Shown one piece after another: positions 37,613-47,310 of a stretch of 64,000 nt of DNA (position 1 is the first letter of the stretch; each line of letters opens with the position of its first letter). Source of the stretch: Ornithinibacillus contaminans (GTDB lineage: Bacteria > Bacillota > Bacilli > Bacillales > Amphibacillaceae); the NCBI RefSeq assembly GCF_001038425.2, contig NZ_LDPV02000036.1:122724-186723 (forward strand), read 5' to 3'. Below the pieces are notes generated by a model. It was not told where the DNA came from. It searched no databases and worked only from the letters and a program-made list of their open reading frames with translations. The translations under genes and the position numbers were made by a program.

Positions 37613-38954
37613 GGATATCCCCCAATTCTTTGACAAACGTATCGATTTCTTCTTTCGTCCGAATTTCAGTTACAGCAACTAACATTGCCCCATCCATTTC
37701 GGGGTATGCTTGGCACAAATCATAGCCTCCTATGATACCCTTTTGGATTAATGTGTCATTCACAGATGTAACATTATTTCCAAGCTGCACTACAAACTCA
37801 TTGAAAAATGCTCCGTTTGTTACTACCTCAAATCCTGCTTCAGTAAATTTACGCATCGCATACCGTGCTTTTTGCATATTTAATTCTGCCATTTTTTTCA
37901 GGCCGTGTTTTCCAATTGAACTCATAGCAACTGCGCTAGCTAGTGCATTTAATGCTTGGTTCGAGCAAATATTTGATGTAGCTTTATCTCGACGAATATG
38001 CTGTTCACGTGCTTGCAAGGTTAAAACAAATCCACGTAGTCCATTTTCATCCGTTGTTTGACCTACTAGTCTACCAGGAATTTTACGCATTAATTTTTCT
38101 GTTGTTGCAAAATAACCACAGTGTGGCCCACCAAATTGTGCTGGGATTCCAAACACTTGCGTATCTCCTACCACAATATCTGCTCCGAATTCTCCTGGTG
38201 GTGTTAAATAGCCTAGTGCAAGCGGATTACTAGAAACGATGAACATTGCCTTTGGTTGGTCATTTAGTAATTCTCTAATTTCAGCTAATGGTTCTATTTG
38301 TCCGAAAAAGTTCGGATACTGAATAACCACACTTGCTGTATTCTCATCTAATTCAGCTGCTAATTGCTCTAAATTAGTACGACCATTTACATGATCAATT
38401 TCAACTATTTCAAGACCTGGCCCTTTTCCGTAAGTCTCAATTACAGCACGTGATTCTGGATGGACTGCCTTGGAAACAAGAATTTTTTTCTTTCGTGTTT
38501 GTCCGGCACTTAAATTAACTGCCTCTGCTAAAGAAGTTCCCCCGTCATACATAGAAGAATTCGCTACTGGCATGCCCGTTAACTCAGAAATCATCGTTTG
38601 AAATTCAAAAATAGCCTGTAATTCCCCCTGCGAAATTTCTGGCTGATAGGGTGTATAAGCTGTGTAGAATTCTGACCTTGATATCACATGATCTACAACT
38701 GATGGAATAAAATGATCATACACTCCTGCACCTAAAAATGAGGTATATTCCTTTGTGTTGACGTTCTTACCAGCCATTTCAATTAACTCTTTCTTTAGCG
38801 CAAATTCATTGACTGGCGCTTTTAAGTGTAATGCTGATCGTAACCGAACCTTCTCGGGGATATCCGAGAACAATTCATCAGTGGAGCTTACAGCTATCGA
38901 TGCCAACATCTCTTCCTTATCTGTCTCAGTCATCGGTAAATAACGAAATTCCAT
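37605..38954 (-). CDS. gcvPA: Glycine dehydrogenase (decarboxylating) subunit 1
   Basis: Non-PLP half of the two-subunit P-protein, which decarboxylates glycine and passes the methylamine to the lipoyl H-protein. The conserved [10 protein letters not shown] start, [15 protein letters not shown] region ([14 protein letters not shown] near 83) and [13 protein letters not shown] near 116 are present. 449 residues. It follows gcvT by 11 nt. The H-protein gene is not in this window, as expected since gcvH lies elsewhere in Bacillus. Confidence 0.96.
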   Translation of the reverse strand: MEFRYLPMTETDKEEMLASIAVSSTDELFSDIPEKVRLRSALHLKAPVNEFALKKELIEMAGKNVNTKEYTSFLGAGVYDHFIPSVVDHVISRSEFYTAYTPYQPEISQGELQAIFEFQTMISELTGMPVANSSMYDGGTSLAEAVNLSAGQTRKKKILVSKAVHPESRAVIETYGKGPGLEIVEIDHVNGRTNLEQLAAELDENTASVVIQYPNFFGQIEPLAEIRELLNDQPKAMFIVSSNPLALGYLTPPGEFGADIVVGDTQVFGIPAQFGGPHCGYFATTEKLMRKIPGRLVGQTTDENGLRGFVLTLQAREQHIRRDKATSNICSNQALNALASAVAMSSIGKHGLKKMAELNMQKARYAMRKFTEAGFEVVTNGAFFNEFVVQLGNNVTSVNDTLIQKGIIGGYDLCQAYPEMDGAMLVAVTEIRTKEEIDTFVKELGDIHE

Positions 38955-38965
38955 TTTCTTTCCCC

Positions 38966-40081
38966 CTATTTTTCACGTTTTAGAAATGGTCTTGCAATTA
39001 CTTGTGCACGAAGTCTTCGCTTTCTAACTTGTATTTCTACTTCAGTACCAACAGTTGTATGATCTGATTTCACTAAAGCTAATCCGATGTTTTTTTGTAA
39101 GGTAGGAGATTGCGTGCCTGACGTAACAACCCCAATTTCCTCTTCTCCAGAAAATACCTCGTATCCATGTCGTGGAATTCCTTTATCAATCATTTCAATT
39201 CCAATAAGTTTTCGTTCTGGTCCGTTTTCTACTTGTTCCTTTAAAACTGATTTCCCAATGAAATCAGCTTCTTTCGTTACTTTTACAGCAAAATTCAAGC
39301 CTGCTTCAATCGGTGTAATCGAAGCGGATATTTCTTGACCATAAAGTGGGAGATTTGCTTCAAAACGAAGCGTATCTCTAGCACCAAGTCCAACAGGCAG
39401 AAGCCCCTTCTCAGTGCCTGCTTCAAGTAAAAGATTCCAAAGAATTGGTCCCGCTTTAGGGGCGATATAAATTTCAAAGCCATCTTCACCCGTGTACCCA
39501 GTTCGAGACACAAGTGCCGGTTCAGCAATACCTGAAAAATACACTTCTTTATCGAATCTAAAGAACGTAATCTGACTTAAATCTTTACTTGTCACGGCTT
39601 GAAGGATTTCCTCCGCTTTTGGACCTTGTAAAGCTAATTGAACATAATGAGAAGAAACATTTTCAATGGTAACGTCATCATTCGAATACGGATTATTTTT
39701 TACCATCCATTCATAGTCTTTATCGGTATTAGCAGCATTTACAACTACCAAATAGTCGTTTTCAGCTAACATATAAATTAGAAAATCATCCACAGTACCA
39801 CCATTCTCATAACACATCAAGCCATATTGTGCTTTATTCGGTACGAGTTTAGCTACATCATTTGTGGTAAGGTATTGCAGGAAGTCTAGGCTCTTTGGAC
39901 CGGATACTGCTATTTCACCCATATGTGAAACATCAAATAATCCGGCTATAGTTCTCGTATTTTCATGCTCGGCTTTAATACTTGAAAACTGTACTGGTAG
40001 ATCCCAGCCACCAAAATCAATTGTTTTTGCCCCTAGCTTTTCATACTCTGGATAAATGGGCGTTCGTTTCAGCTCACTCAC
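38966..40081 (-). CDS. gcvT: Aminomethyltransferase (glycine cleavage T protein)
   Basis: Transfers the methylene group from the H-protein to tetrahydrofolate with release of ammonia. The N-terminal part has [13 protein letters not shown] and [30 protein letters not shown] near 235 is the folate-site signature. The preferred start is GTG 40081 with AAGGAG 8 nt upstream, giving 371 residues; a second in-frame GTG at 40090 lies inside the ribosome site. First gene of the operon, controlled by the glycine riboswitch. Confidence 0.96.
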   Translation of the reverse strand: MSELKRTPIYPEYEKLGAKTIDFGGWDLPVQFSSIKAEHENTRTIAGLFDVSHMGEIAVSGPKSLDFLQYLTTNDVAKLVPNKAQYGLMCYENGGTVDDFLIYMLAENDYLVVVNAANTDKDYEWMVKNNPYSNDDVTIENVSSHYVQLALQGPKAEEILQAVTSKDLSQITFFRFDKEVYFSGIAEPALVSRTGYTGEDGFEIYIAPKAGPILWNLLLEAGTEKGLLPVGLGARDTLRFEANLPLYGQEISASITPIEAGLNFAVKVTKEADFIGKSVLKEQVENGPERKLIGIEMIDKGIPRHGYEVFSGEEEIGVVTSGTQSPTLQKNIGLALVKSDHTTVGTEVEIQVRKRRLRAQVIARPFLKREK

Positions 40082-40120
40082 AATTACCACTCCTTTTTAA
40101 ATTTTCTAATTTTTAATCAT

Positions 40121-40158
40121 AAAAAATAGAGATTTCTCTTATGTAAAGGGAAATCTCT
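40121..40158 (-). terminator. Expression-platform terminator of the glycine riboswitch
   Basis: AGAGATTTC / GAAATCTCT stem (40150-40158 with 40128-40136), followed by TATTTTTT on the minus strand, directly after the second aptamer and before gcvT. The first arm shares bases with the aptamer's closing helix, so glycine binding would disrupt the terminator. Confidence 0.85.
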
Positions 40159-40337
40159 GTCCTTGAACCAGAAAGTTTAACATTTTCATCATACGAAAAT
40201 GCGTGCTTCGTGGGTGGTTTACTAGGTAAACACTCTCCAGAGGTGCGTCCTACAAGAGTACTTTTGCCTGAGAGATTCACAATTTTTGCTTGCTCCTTCG
40301 GCGTTACTTTATGACAAGTCATAAGTAAACTCTCCCC
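40155..40337 (-). promoter_or_regulatory. Tandem glycine riboswitch upstream of gcvT
   Basis: Two consecutive glycine aptamers on the minus strand. The first runs from GGGGAGAG (40337) through CGCCGAAGGAGCAAG and CTCTCAGGCAAAAG. The second has GGAGAGTG, CACCCACGAAGCACGC and TTTCTGGTTCAAGGACAGAG. This matches the classic cooperative glycine riboswitch that turns on gcv genes. A -10 TATAAT lies upstream at 40422-40427 with a weak -35. Confidence 0.93.
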
Positions 40338-40496
40338 TTGTAATCATTCGCTTTTATGAAATTGGTTCTTTGTGGTTATACTATGTACGAAATAGTGTGT
40401 TTATTGTCCTATTTCGGATTCATTATACCACACAACAATTAAAATGTATCCTTTATATTTACTCGATTAGGAAATTACTGAAAAAGGAAGTATTGG

Positions 40497-42164
40497 ATGA
40501 GAAATATCAATATCGAATTTGATTCAAATTTTATCGGAGAATTAGAAGAGCGAATGGATCAGGATGGACCATTTTCATCGTGGGAATTATTCAACATGGC
40601 GTACGATGCTGAATTAACTACCATCACAAAAGAGTTTCATGGATTGCGAGCATTAGAGTTCTTACCACAAATGGAATTCCTACCACATCAAATCGAGACT
40701 GCAAAACAGGCAATTGAAGAGATGAATGGTCGCGCAATTTTAGCAGATGAGGTTGGGTTAGGTAAAACCATTGAGGCTGGTTTGATTTTAAAAGAGTATA
40801 TGATTCGTGGATTAGTAAAAAAAGTATTAATACTTGTTCCAGCTTCCCTTGTCAATCAATGGGTAAAAGAGTTGAATGAGAAGTTTTTCATTTCAGCAGC
40901 AGCCCATCGAAAAGCTCCTGCATGGGATCAATACGATGTTCTTGTGACTTCTATTGATACAGCAAAACGTTCCCCTCATCGCGAGGCTATCCTGGATATA
41001 AATTATGATTTCATTTTAATTGATGAAGCACATAAATTAAAAAATCACAAAACGAAGAATTATGCTTTTGTTCGTGCTTTAAAAAAGAAGTATTGCCTAC
41101 TTTTAACGGCAACGCCAGTTCAAAATCAGCTCATTGAAATATTTAATTTAGTTTCCATTTTAAAACCTGGGCATTTAGGAAACTACGAATCATTTTTAGA
41201 GCAATATGGGCGAGATCGCAAAAGAATAAATCAAGATGTCTACTTAAAACAGCTTGTACAGAAAGTAATGGTTCGTAACACTAGGAAAGATACTGCATTA
41301 GACAATTCTAAACGTCATATTGAAACCATATGGGTTGATTTTACCGCAGAGGAATATGAGGTATATAACGAATTAGACAGAATGATTCAGCCTTTTTCAT
41401 CTTTTTCAAAGATTACCTTCTTACGTGAGCTCTGTTCCTCTCGAGAGGCTTGCTTTTTATCCTTACAAAAGTTGGCAAGTGATGAAGCCAAAAACAACCA
41501 GCCTTATATTGAACCATTACTGAAAAAGATTGAACAGCTTCCTCATCACGCTAAAGCACAAAAAGTGGTGGAACTTATTCAACAAATCGGTGAAGAGAAA
41601 GTCATTATTTTTACTGAATATCGTGCTTCCCAATTTTACTTACAATGGTACTTACAACAGCATGACATTTCTTCCGTCCCTTTTCGAGGTGGATTTAAGC
41701 GTGGGAAAAAGGATTGGATGAAGCAGCTATTTAAAGATAAAGCACAAGTGTTAATTGCCACTGAAGCTGGTGGTGAAGGGATTAATCTACAATTCTGTAA
41801 CTACATGATAAATTACGATTTACCTTGGAACCCAATGCGACTAGAACAACGAATTGGAAGGATTCATCGCTATGGTCAGGAAAAAGACGTTCAAATCTAC
41901 AACTTTGCAATACGGCATACAGTTGAAGAGCATATTATGAAGCTATTATATGAAAAAATCGCACTGTTCGAGAAAGTAATCGGTCACTTAGACGATATTT
42001 TAGCAGAATTAAATATTGACAGTTTTGAATCAGAAGTTACTTCTATTTTTCAGGATTCGTCATCAACGGGTGAAGTGAAAATTAAATTAGATAACCTCGC
42101 TTCCATTATCCAAATGGCAAATAAGAATACTCAACAAGAGGAGACGAAATATGGCAATTCATAA
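40497..42164 (+). CDS. yqhH: SNF2-family DEAD/DEAH helicase YqhH
   Basis: Superfamily 2 ATPase of the SNF2/RapA type. Motif I is ADEVGLGKTIEAG near 84, motif II IDEAHKLKN near 180, motif III LTATPVQNQ, motif V TEAGGEGINLQF near 422 and motif VI QRIGRIHRYGQ near 460. At 555 residues it holds the helicase core with short flanks and no extra DNA-binding domain; role unknown, perhaps recycling RNA polymerase like RapA. The coding region overlaps yqhG by 14 nt, showing coupling. Divergent from the gcv operon. Confidence 0.9.
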   Translation: MRNINIEFDSNFIGELEERMDQDGPFSSWELFNMAYDAELTTITKEFHGLRALEFLPQMEFLPHQIETAKQAIEEMNGRAILADEVGLGKTIEAGLILKEYMIRGLVKKVLILVPASLVNQWVKELNEKFFISAAAHRKAPAWDQYDVLVTSIDTAKRSPHREAILDINYDFILIDEAHKLKNHKTKNYAFVRALKKKYCLLLTATPVQNQLIEIFNLVSILKPGHLGNYESFLEQYGRDRKRINQDVYLKQLVQKVMVRNTRKDTALDNSKRHIETIWVDFTAEEYEVYNELDRMIQPFSSFSKITFLRELCSSREACFLSLQKLASDEAKNNQPYIEPLLKKIEQLPHHAKAQKVVELIQQIGEEKVIIFTEYRASQFYLQWYLQQHDISSVPFRGGFKRGKKDWMKQLFKDKAQVLIATEAGGEGINLQFCNYMINYDLPWNPMRLEQRIGRIHRYGQEKDVQIYNFAIRHTVEEHIMKLLYEKIALFEKVIGHLDDILAELNIDSFESEVTSIFQDSSSTGEVKIKLDNLASIIQMANKNTQQEETKYGNS

Positions 42165-42930
42165 TTTAACGACATTTCTTGCGGATTATTTCACTGCACA
42201 TCACTGTGAAATACTATCTAGTCAAGAAGGAATGCTAACCATACAATTAACAGAAGAAATGGATCGTGCCTTAATGAACCGGCCATTTTACTGGCATTAT
42301 GTCAAGAAGATGGGAAGAGATGGTGATCCGATGCAATTAACCTTAATCACCAATCAAAATCACCAGGAGCAAAAAGGAGAAAGAATTCATTTTGGAAGTC
42401 CACGTCTTCAACAAATATTGACACATCTACGAGAAAATGAGCGATTTACTAGGCTCTTTCAAGTTGTTCAAACAGAAACAAACACTCCCCTACACCCCTG
42501 GTTGCTTGCCAATATAAAAATTAGTTATATTGGTAAGCAAAATAAAGATGAACTATTTTCTATCGGACTAAACTTAGTGAATGGCTTAATGAAAACGGGT
42601 ATGATGGACATGCTAAAACGACAACAATTTCACATGCAAATATCCGATTACTGTTACACGATTGCCCCGTTAATCAAGCTGAAAAGTGGGTATAAACGAA
42701 TTGAATCGGTGATTAATCAATATATTCATGATCAAAATCATGCCTGGGCAGAAGAATCCCTACAGGAACAAAGACAAGAAGTTGATTTGTTAACGCATTT
42801 TTATCAAGGAGATCGTGATCATGAGGTAGAACAAATGGAAAAAGAATTACAAGCTATAAAAGAGCGGTATCAGCCAAAAATTCATGTATCGGTTGTCAAC
42901 GGTGGGTTAGTCTATTTAGAAGCAACATAA
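42151..42930 (+). CDS. yqhG: YqhG family protein
   Basis: 259-residue cytoplasmic protein without recognised catalytic motifs, of the YqhG family always found beside yqhH. It begins IHNLTTFLADYFTAHHCE and has a Glu/Gln-rich C-terminal helix region (about 205-245). Translation is coupled to yqhH through a 14-nt overlap, ribosome site GAGGAGA. Likely a partner of the helicase; that is inference from gene order. Confidence 0.85.
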   Translation: MAIHNLTTFLADYFTAHHCEILSSQEGMLTIQLTEEMDRALMNRPFYWHYVKKMGRDGDPMQLTLITNQNHQEQKGERIHFGSPRLQQILTHLRENERFTRLFQVVQTETNTPLHPWLLANIKISYIGKQNKDELFSIGLNLVNGLMKTGMMDMLKRQQFHMQISDYCYTIAPLIKLKSGYKRIESVINQYIHDQNHAWAEESLQEQRQEVDLLTHFYQGDRDHEVEQMEKELQAIKERYQPKIHVSVVNGGLVYLEAT

Positions 42931-42958
42931 ATATAGCAGGTCTACATCTGTAAACCTG

Positions 42959-43153
42959 CTACTGTGCCCGTTTAAAAATGGATTTAATGGCGACTGGCAA
43001 TACACCAAACCACCTATTTCCAAGCATCGGTTGATTTTTCTGTGCTTTACTATCTGATTTTCTTTTTTGCCGTTGCTCTTTTGGTAAATCAATATACGAT
43101 ACAACTTGTTCAGTCATAAACTTAACATAATCGTTCCCTTTTATAGGTATCAC
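42959..43153 (-). CDS. yqzE: YqzE family small protein
   Basis: About 60 residues with the pattern GNDYVKFMTEQVVSYIDLPKEQR, a Lys/Arg-rich middle and NRWFGVLPVAIKSIFKR at the end, as in the YqzE family found near comG genes; function unknown. The start is unclear: GTG 43153 lies inside the GAGGTG ribosome site, and the next plausible codon in frame is a non-standard ATA, about 7 nt after it. It follows aroK by 11 nt on the same strand. Confidence 0.75.
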   Translation of the reverse strand: MIPIKGNDYVKFMTEQVVSYIDLPKEQRQKRKSDSKAQKNQPMLGNRWFGVLPVAIKSIFKRAQ

Positions 43154-43164
43154 CTCTCTTCTGC

Positions 43165-43695
43165 TTAATTATTACTAGTCTTTACCCCATTACTACCCTT
43201 TATACCCGAGAGATTCAATAGTTGTATAGCCTGCTTTTCTAACGAAAGATGTGTGCCATCAATTACAATATCGGCACAACTTGCATACATGCTCTTTCTT
43301 CGGTTATATAATGCCTCACGCTCATGATTTGCACCGTTTTTCCATAACGGTCTCGTTGTATCATCCATTAAACGTCTGCTTATTTCTGATAATGACGTTT
43401 TGATATAAATGATTATACCTGTCTGCTTCATCCACTGAATATTCGCTTCCTTTTCCACCACACCGCCGCCTGTGGCGATAATTGTTTCATTAGCGATTTC
43501 CTTCAAAGCAGAAGTTTCATACTTGCGAAATGCCGCTTCACCCTCCTCATGAAAAATAACACTAATTTTCTTTCCTTGTCTTTTTTCAATTGCTTCATCA
43601 AGATCTATATATGGAATAGCAAAATTTTCACTAATGTGCTTTGCAAGTGTTGTTTTTCCACTTCCCATAAATCCAATTAAATAGAGCTTTGTCAT
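43165..43695 (-). CDS. aroK: Shikimate kinase
   Basis: Phosphorylates shikimate in the chorismate pathway. The P-loop GFMGSGKTT lies at 8-16, the shikimate site includes DLDEAIEKRQG (32-42) and FRKYE near 57, the GGG motif is ATGGGVV near 76, and the lid region has DDTTRPLW near 111. 176 residues. It stands alone among competence genes here; in B. subtilis aroK is elsewhere. Divergent from comGA. Confidence 0.95.
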   Translation of the reverse strand: MTKLYLIGFMGSGKTTLAKHISENFAIPYIDLDEAIEKRQGKKISVIFHEEGEAAFRKYETSALKEIANETIIATGGGVVEKEANIQWMKQTGIIIYIKTSLSEISRRLMDDTTRPLWKNGANHEREALYNRRKSMYASCADIVIDGTHLSLEKQAIQLLNLSGIKGSNGVKTSNN

Positions 43696-43805
43696 GTTCC
43701 AAACATCCTCATAAATTTTTTTTCAAAAAAAAGAAGGAATTATGCATTGTTTGTCGAATGTAAGTAGGTGACCAGCAAATTCTACTAATCATGAGGTGAT
43801 GTTTA

Positions 43806-44816
43806 TTGAACCCTGCTGAAGCATTATCCACCCAAATTTTAACCACTGCCATTCAACGTAATGCCACTGATATTCACTTCTATCCCTTCACCAGCTATAC
43901 CAAGCTTTATGTACGAATAGATGGTAAACGCAGCTTACTAAATTCCTTAACGACGTCACAATATGACTTATTGCTTACCTACTATAAGTTTACATCAGGA
44001 ATGGACATTGGGGAAATACGAAAACCTCAAAACGGAACAATTACACACCACTTTAATGCCAAAAACTTCTCCCTGCGTTTATCTACCTTACCTGTGAACC
44101 AACACGAAAGCCTTGCAATACGGATTCTCCCCCAGGATAATTACCTTTCACTTGAAAAGCATTTCTTATTTAAACACCAATACACTATAATCAAGCGTTG
44201 GATGAAGCATAAATCTGGATTAATCCTTTTCTCTGGTCCGACTGGAAGTGGTAAAACGTCTACCTTGTATGGATTATTAGAAGCTGTCTTGAAGGAACAC
44301 TCCTATCAAACCATTACGCTTGAGGATCCGATCGAAAAGAAACTCCAAGACATCTTACAAGTTCAAGTAAACGAAAAAGCAGGTATTACCTATCAAACAG
44401 GACTAAAGGCAGCGTTACGGCATGATCCAGACATCATTATGGTAGGTGAAATTCGGGATAGGGAAACCGCTCAATTTGCATTTGAGGCATCGCTTACTGG
44501 GCATTTAGTGCTTAGTACGATTCATGCAAAAGACACGATAGGAACGATATATCGCCTGCTTGACATGGGAATAACACCGATTGAATTGGAACAATCTCTT
44601 ATTGCTATTGCTTCCATAGAATTAGTGCCGATTTTCCCCAACACCAGTAACCGCACAAGGGCAGCTCTTGTTGAATTACTCGAAGACCGTTTACTAATCC
44701 AAGCGATTCACGGGAAGTTAATGACCCTAGAGCAAACGAAACAATCATTCCATCACTTACGAAAGAAGGCTTATTTGTATGGGTTTATTTCCAAAGATAC
44801 GTATGAAAATTCCTGA
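43806..44816 (+). CDS. comGA: ComGA competence pilus assembly ATPase
   Basis: GspE/PilB-type ATPase that powers assembly of the transformation pilus. Walker A is FSGPTGSGKTST near 142, the Asp box and Walker B follow (EDPIEK near 177, IIMVGEIRD near 212) with the His box TGHLVLSTIHA near 232. 336 residues, shorter than PilB because the N1 domain is missing, as in all ComGA. The start is TTG 43806 after GAGGTG. A perfect Spo0A-type TGTCGAA 7-mer lies 48 nt upstream, but no ComK box was recognised. Confidence 0.94.
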   Translation: MNPAEALSTQILTTAIQRNATDIHFYPFTSYTKLYVRIDGKRSLLNSLTTSQYDLLLTYYKFTSGMDIGEIRKPQNGTITHHFNAKNFSLRLSTLPVNQHESLAIRILPQDNYLSLEKHFLFKHQYTIIKRWMKHKSGLILFSGPTGSGKTSTLYGLLEAVLKEHSYQTITLEDPIEKKLQDILQVQVNEKAGITYQTGLKAALRHDPDIIMVGEIRDRETAQFAFEASLTGHLVLSTIHAKDTIGTIYRLLDMGITPIELEQSLIAIASIELVPIFPNTSNRTRAALVELLEDRLLIQAIHGKLMTLEQTKQSFHHLRKKAYLYGFISKDTYENS

Positions 44817-45831
44817 TCCACGCCTACCATCCAGTATCCAACTTCACTTTCTAAAACGACTTGCTAGCGTCTTATCAAGTGGTTATATGTTATTAGATGC
44901 ACTGGAAACATTAACATGGGATAAAGCTACCCGATCAATTGCGGATGAAATTAGTCATCATTTGAAAAACGGCGTAACAATTGATCAAGCGTTTGAGCTT
45001 GTTCGTTTTAACCCATTAATAACATCCTATTTATTTTTCGCTAAAGAATACGGTGATTTAGAAGAAAGCATAACAAAGTGCTTTGAAATTTATGAAGAAC
45101 GAATCAAGCATATGAAAAAATTCACCCAAGTAATCCGGTACCCAGTTATTTTACTTGTTATCTTTTCCATTATGTTCTTTTTCATTGAACACACCGTATT
45201 ACCTAATCTGTTAAATGTTTTTCAGCAATCGGCACAAGACCCTTCCAATTTAACTATTTTCATCCATTTAATCTCCGTATTCTACTACTTATGTGCAGGA
45301 TTTCTCCTCTTAGTATTACTCATTCGACTGTTTTGGTCTGCCTATAAAGCAAAAATACCTATTCCACAACAGCTCAAGCTTTTTGATGTAATACCACTCT
45401 TCCGAAATTATATAAGACTCAATACATCCTATCAGTTCGCGACACATGTAAGTTCTCTTCTTAAAACTGGAATGCCTATAAAAGAAGTATTAGCTATTTT
45501 GTCTAAACAAAATAAACTACCGATTCTATCCTATTATGCCACCATGTTAACAAATGGCTTAAATCAAGGTGCTCCTATTTCTCACATCCTTACAGACTTT
45601 TCTTTCATTAACCCTCAACTTGCAGCTATCTTTCAAAAAAACAACCACGTGGATTCCTTAGTAAAAGATCTTGCTGTCTATGCTGCTTTTACAATGGAGG
45701 AGTTAAATCAAAAAATCATCAAAAGTCTCACCTATCTTCAACCTATATTTTTCATCATCTTAGGGGTTGTAATCGTCATGGTTTACTTATCAATCATGTG
45801 GCCAATGTATCAAATGATCGACACACTATAA
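44779..45831 (+). CDS. comGB: ComGB competence pilus platform membrane protein
   Basis: GspF/PilC-type inner membrane platform. Two repeated GspF domains with three main membrane helices (about 119-140, 166-190 and 322-345). 350 residues from ATG 44779, which overlaps comGA by 38 nt; an in-frame ATG at 44803 is an alternative. Motifs LASVLSSGYMLLDALE and FATHVSSLLKTGMPIKE mark the two halves. Second gene of comG. Confidence 0.93.
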   Translation: MGLFPKIRMKIPDPRLPSSIQLHFLKRLASVLSSGYMLLDALETLTWDKATRSIADEISHHLKNGVTIDQAFELVRFNPLITSYLFFAKEYGDLEESITKCFEIYEERIKHMKKFTQVIRYPVILLVIFSIMFFFIEHTVLPNLLNVFQQSAQDPSNLTIFIHLISVFYYLCAGFLLLVLLIRLFWSAYKAKIPIPQQLKLFDVIPLFRNYIRLNTSYQFATHVSSLLKTGMPIKEVLAILSKQNKLPILSYYATMLTNGLNQGAPISHILTDFSFINPQLAAIFQKNNHVDSLVKDLAVYAAFTMEELNQKIIKSLTYLQPIFFIILGVVIVMVYLSIMWPMYQMIDTL

Positions 45832-45846
45832 AAGGAGTGGTTGTCC

Positions 45847-46170
45847 ATGTTTAAAAATAAAAAAGGGTTCACCTTAGTTGAAATGCTAATCGTACTAATG
45901 ATTATCTCCATTCTAATGATACTCATCATCCCTAACCTAGGTGACAAAAGTAAAAATGCCCAAGAAAAAGGCTGTGAGGCGCTAATTAGCGTTGTACAAA
46001 CGCAAGTTGATGCCTATTACTTGGAAAACTATTCCTATCCGTCAAGTCTTGATACCTTAGTAAGGGATAATTACATTCGGGAAAATCAAAAAACGTGCGC
46101 CAACAATAGCGAATTAACCGTAAACCAAGAAACAGGAAAGGTATCTGTATCCACGAATGGAAACTCTTAA
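45847..46170 (+). CDS. comGC: ComGC major competence pilin
   Basis: Main subunit of the transformation pilus. The prepilin signal KNKKG|FTLVEML shows the ComC cleavage site and Glu5, followed by a hydrophobic helix (to about residue 30). Two cysteines (in EKGCEAL and KTCANN) can form the known disulfide. 107 residues from ATG 45847; TTG 45841 is also possible, with AGGAG only 3 nt away. Coding region overlaps comGD by 14 nt. Confidence 0.94.
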   Translation: MFKNKKGFTLVEMLIVLMIISILMILIIPNLGDKSKNAQEKGCEALISVVQTQVDAYYLENYSYPSSLDTLVRDNYIRENQKTCANNSELTVNQETGKVSVSTNGNS

Positions 46171-46585
46171 GCATAATGGTTTTTCACTTATCGAGTTACT
46201 AATTACATTGTCTATCTGGATTCTGCTTTTGTCACTTAGTGTCCCTGTCTTAATTTCATTACAGGAAAAGAAAACAGAAGATAATTTCCTGCTTACCCTA
46301 CAAAACGATATTATCTATATCCAGAATGTGTCTTTAGGATCGAAGACGTATAACCGGATTATTTTGGATAGATATAGCTACCGAATCGTGGATAACAAAA
46401 ACGCCTCTATTGTTCGAAATCTTCCAGATGGCTGGGAAATTGACCGCCGTACGCTGGAAGAAATATCGTTCAATCGGAATGGGACAATACGTAAGGCGGG
46501 CACCATCCAAATACGGACAAAACAAAATAAATTTAATATGATATTTCCAATTGGCAAAGGACGTGGCTATCTTGAAAAACAATAG
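46157..46585 (+). CDS. comGD: ComGD minor pseudopilin
   Basis: 142-residue minor pilin with the prepilin motif KHNG|FSLIELLITL near the N-terminus and a following hydrophobic segment to about residue 30. The rest is a short globular domain. It overlaps comGC upstream and comGE downstream by 14 nt each, so the genes are translationally coupled. Minor pilins ComGD, GE, GF and GG are thought to start pilus assembly. Confidence 0.92.
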   Translation: METLKHNGFSLIELLITLSIWILLLSLSVPVLISLQEKKTEDNFLLTLQNDIIYIQNVSLGSKTYNRIILDRYSYRIVDNKNASIVRNLPDGWEIDRRTLEEISFNRNGTIRKAGTIQIRTKQNKFNMIFPIGKGRGYLEKQ

Positions 46586-46913
46586 TGGCATGACATTTAT
46601 GGAGGTACTAATTGCATTAAGTATTTTGCTTACGCTATCCATGACACTTATCCCTTTATATAGTTTCATCTCCTTCGAAAAAAAATCGTTCCATGACAAA
46701 CGAATTATTGCCTACCAGCTACATGATGCACTACAAGCGATAATTTGGGATACAGATACTGATTTACCACTTCGTTATCAACAACATATAGAAGCAAAGC
46801 AGGTTGATTTTTCATTCCAGTTTTCAGATGACATGATTATTCACGCTTGTGCGTCTTGGCAAAGTGTCACCAATCGTTTGGAAGAGGTATGCTTCGATGG
46901 CATTAAAAACTAA
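46572..46913 (+). CDS. comGE: ComGE minor pseudopilin
   Basis: About 113 residues with the prepilin-like motif NNSG|MTFMEVLIALSILL and Glu5, then a hydrophobic helix. No ATG with a ribosome site is present; the best start is TTG 46572, about 10 nt after AAAGGA, with TTG 46551 and GTG 46563 as weaker choices. It overlaps comGD (ends 46585) and comGF (starts 46897). Confidence 0.88.
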   Translation: MKNNSGMTFMEVLIALSILLTLSMTLIPLYSFISFEKKSFHDKRIIAYQLHDALQAIIWDTDTDLPLRYQQHIEAKQVDFSFQFSDDMIIHACASWQSVTNRLEEVCFDGIKN

Positions 46914-47310
46914 CGAATTTGGCTATACCCTATATAAGTTACTTTTCATCTTGGCTATTATCGCAATTTGCCTTCCCCTTCAGATTGCTATTCTAAAATC
47001 GCTTCAATTGCCTGCAAGCTATGAAGAAATTTCTATTCAACAATTTTTTCATTTTATCCAGCAGGACGTTATAAAGGCAGAAGGTGTTCAACTAGCTAAT
47101 GACAAAATAATCCTTGAGCTAGATGGAGATCTCGTTACGATCGAAGAATACGGTCGTTTGATACGCAGACAGGTTAATCGGCAAGGACATGAGATCTACT
47201 TACGTGACATTGGCAACATGACAATCAGCCCACTTCCATACGGATTTACAATTGGCATTTCATCATTACAAGGAGAAATATATGAAAAAGATATCGTCTT
47301 TTATCCATAA
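46897..47310 (+). CDS. comGF: ComGF minor competence protein
   Basis: 137 residues: an N-terminal hydrophobic helix (FGYTLYKLLFILAIIAIC) in which the pseudopilin Glu5 is replaced by Lys, and a C-terminal domain with the ComGF pattern (FFHFIQQDVIKAEGV, LVTIEEYGRLIRRQVN, GHEIYLRDI). ATG 46897 lies 9 nt after GAGG; it overlaps comGE by 17 nt and comGG by 29 nt. Confidence 0.9.
   Translation: MALKTNEFGYTLYKLLFILAIIAICLPLQIAILKSLQLPASYEEISIQQFFHFIQQDVIKAEGVQLANDKIILELDGDLVTIEEYGRLIRRQVNRQGHEIYLRDIGNMTISPLPYGFTIGISSLQGEIYEKDIVFYP

Noticed and set aside
43752..43758. Spo0A box TGTCGAA upstream of comGA
   Set aside because: Several such 7-mers are expected by chance in 64 kb on two strands; no promoter match supports this one.
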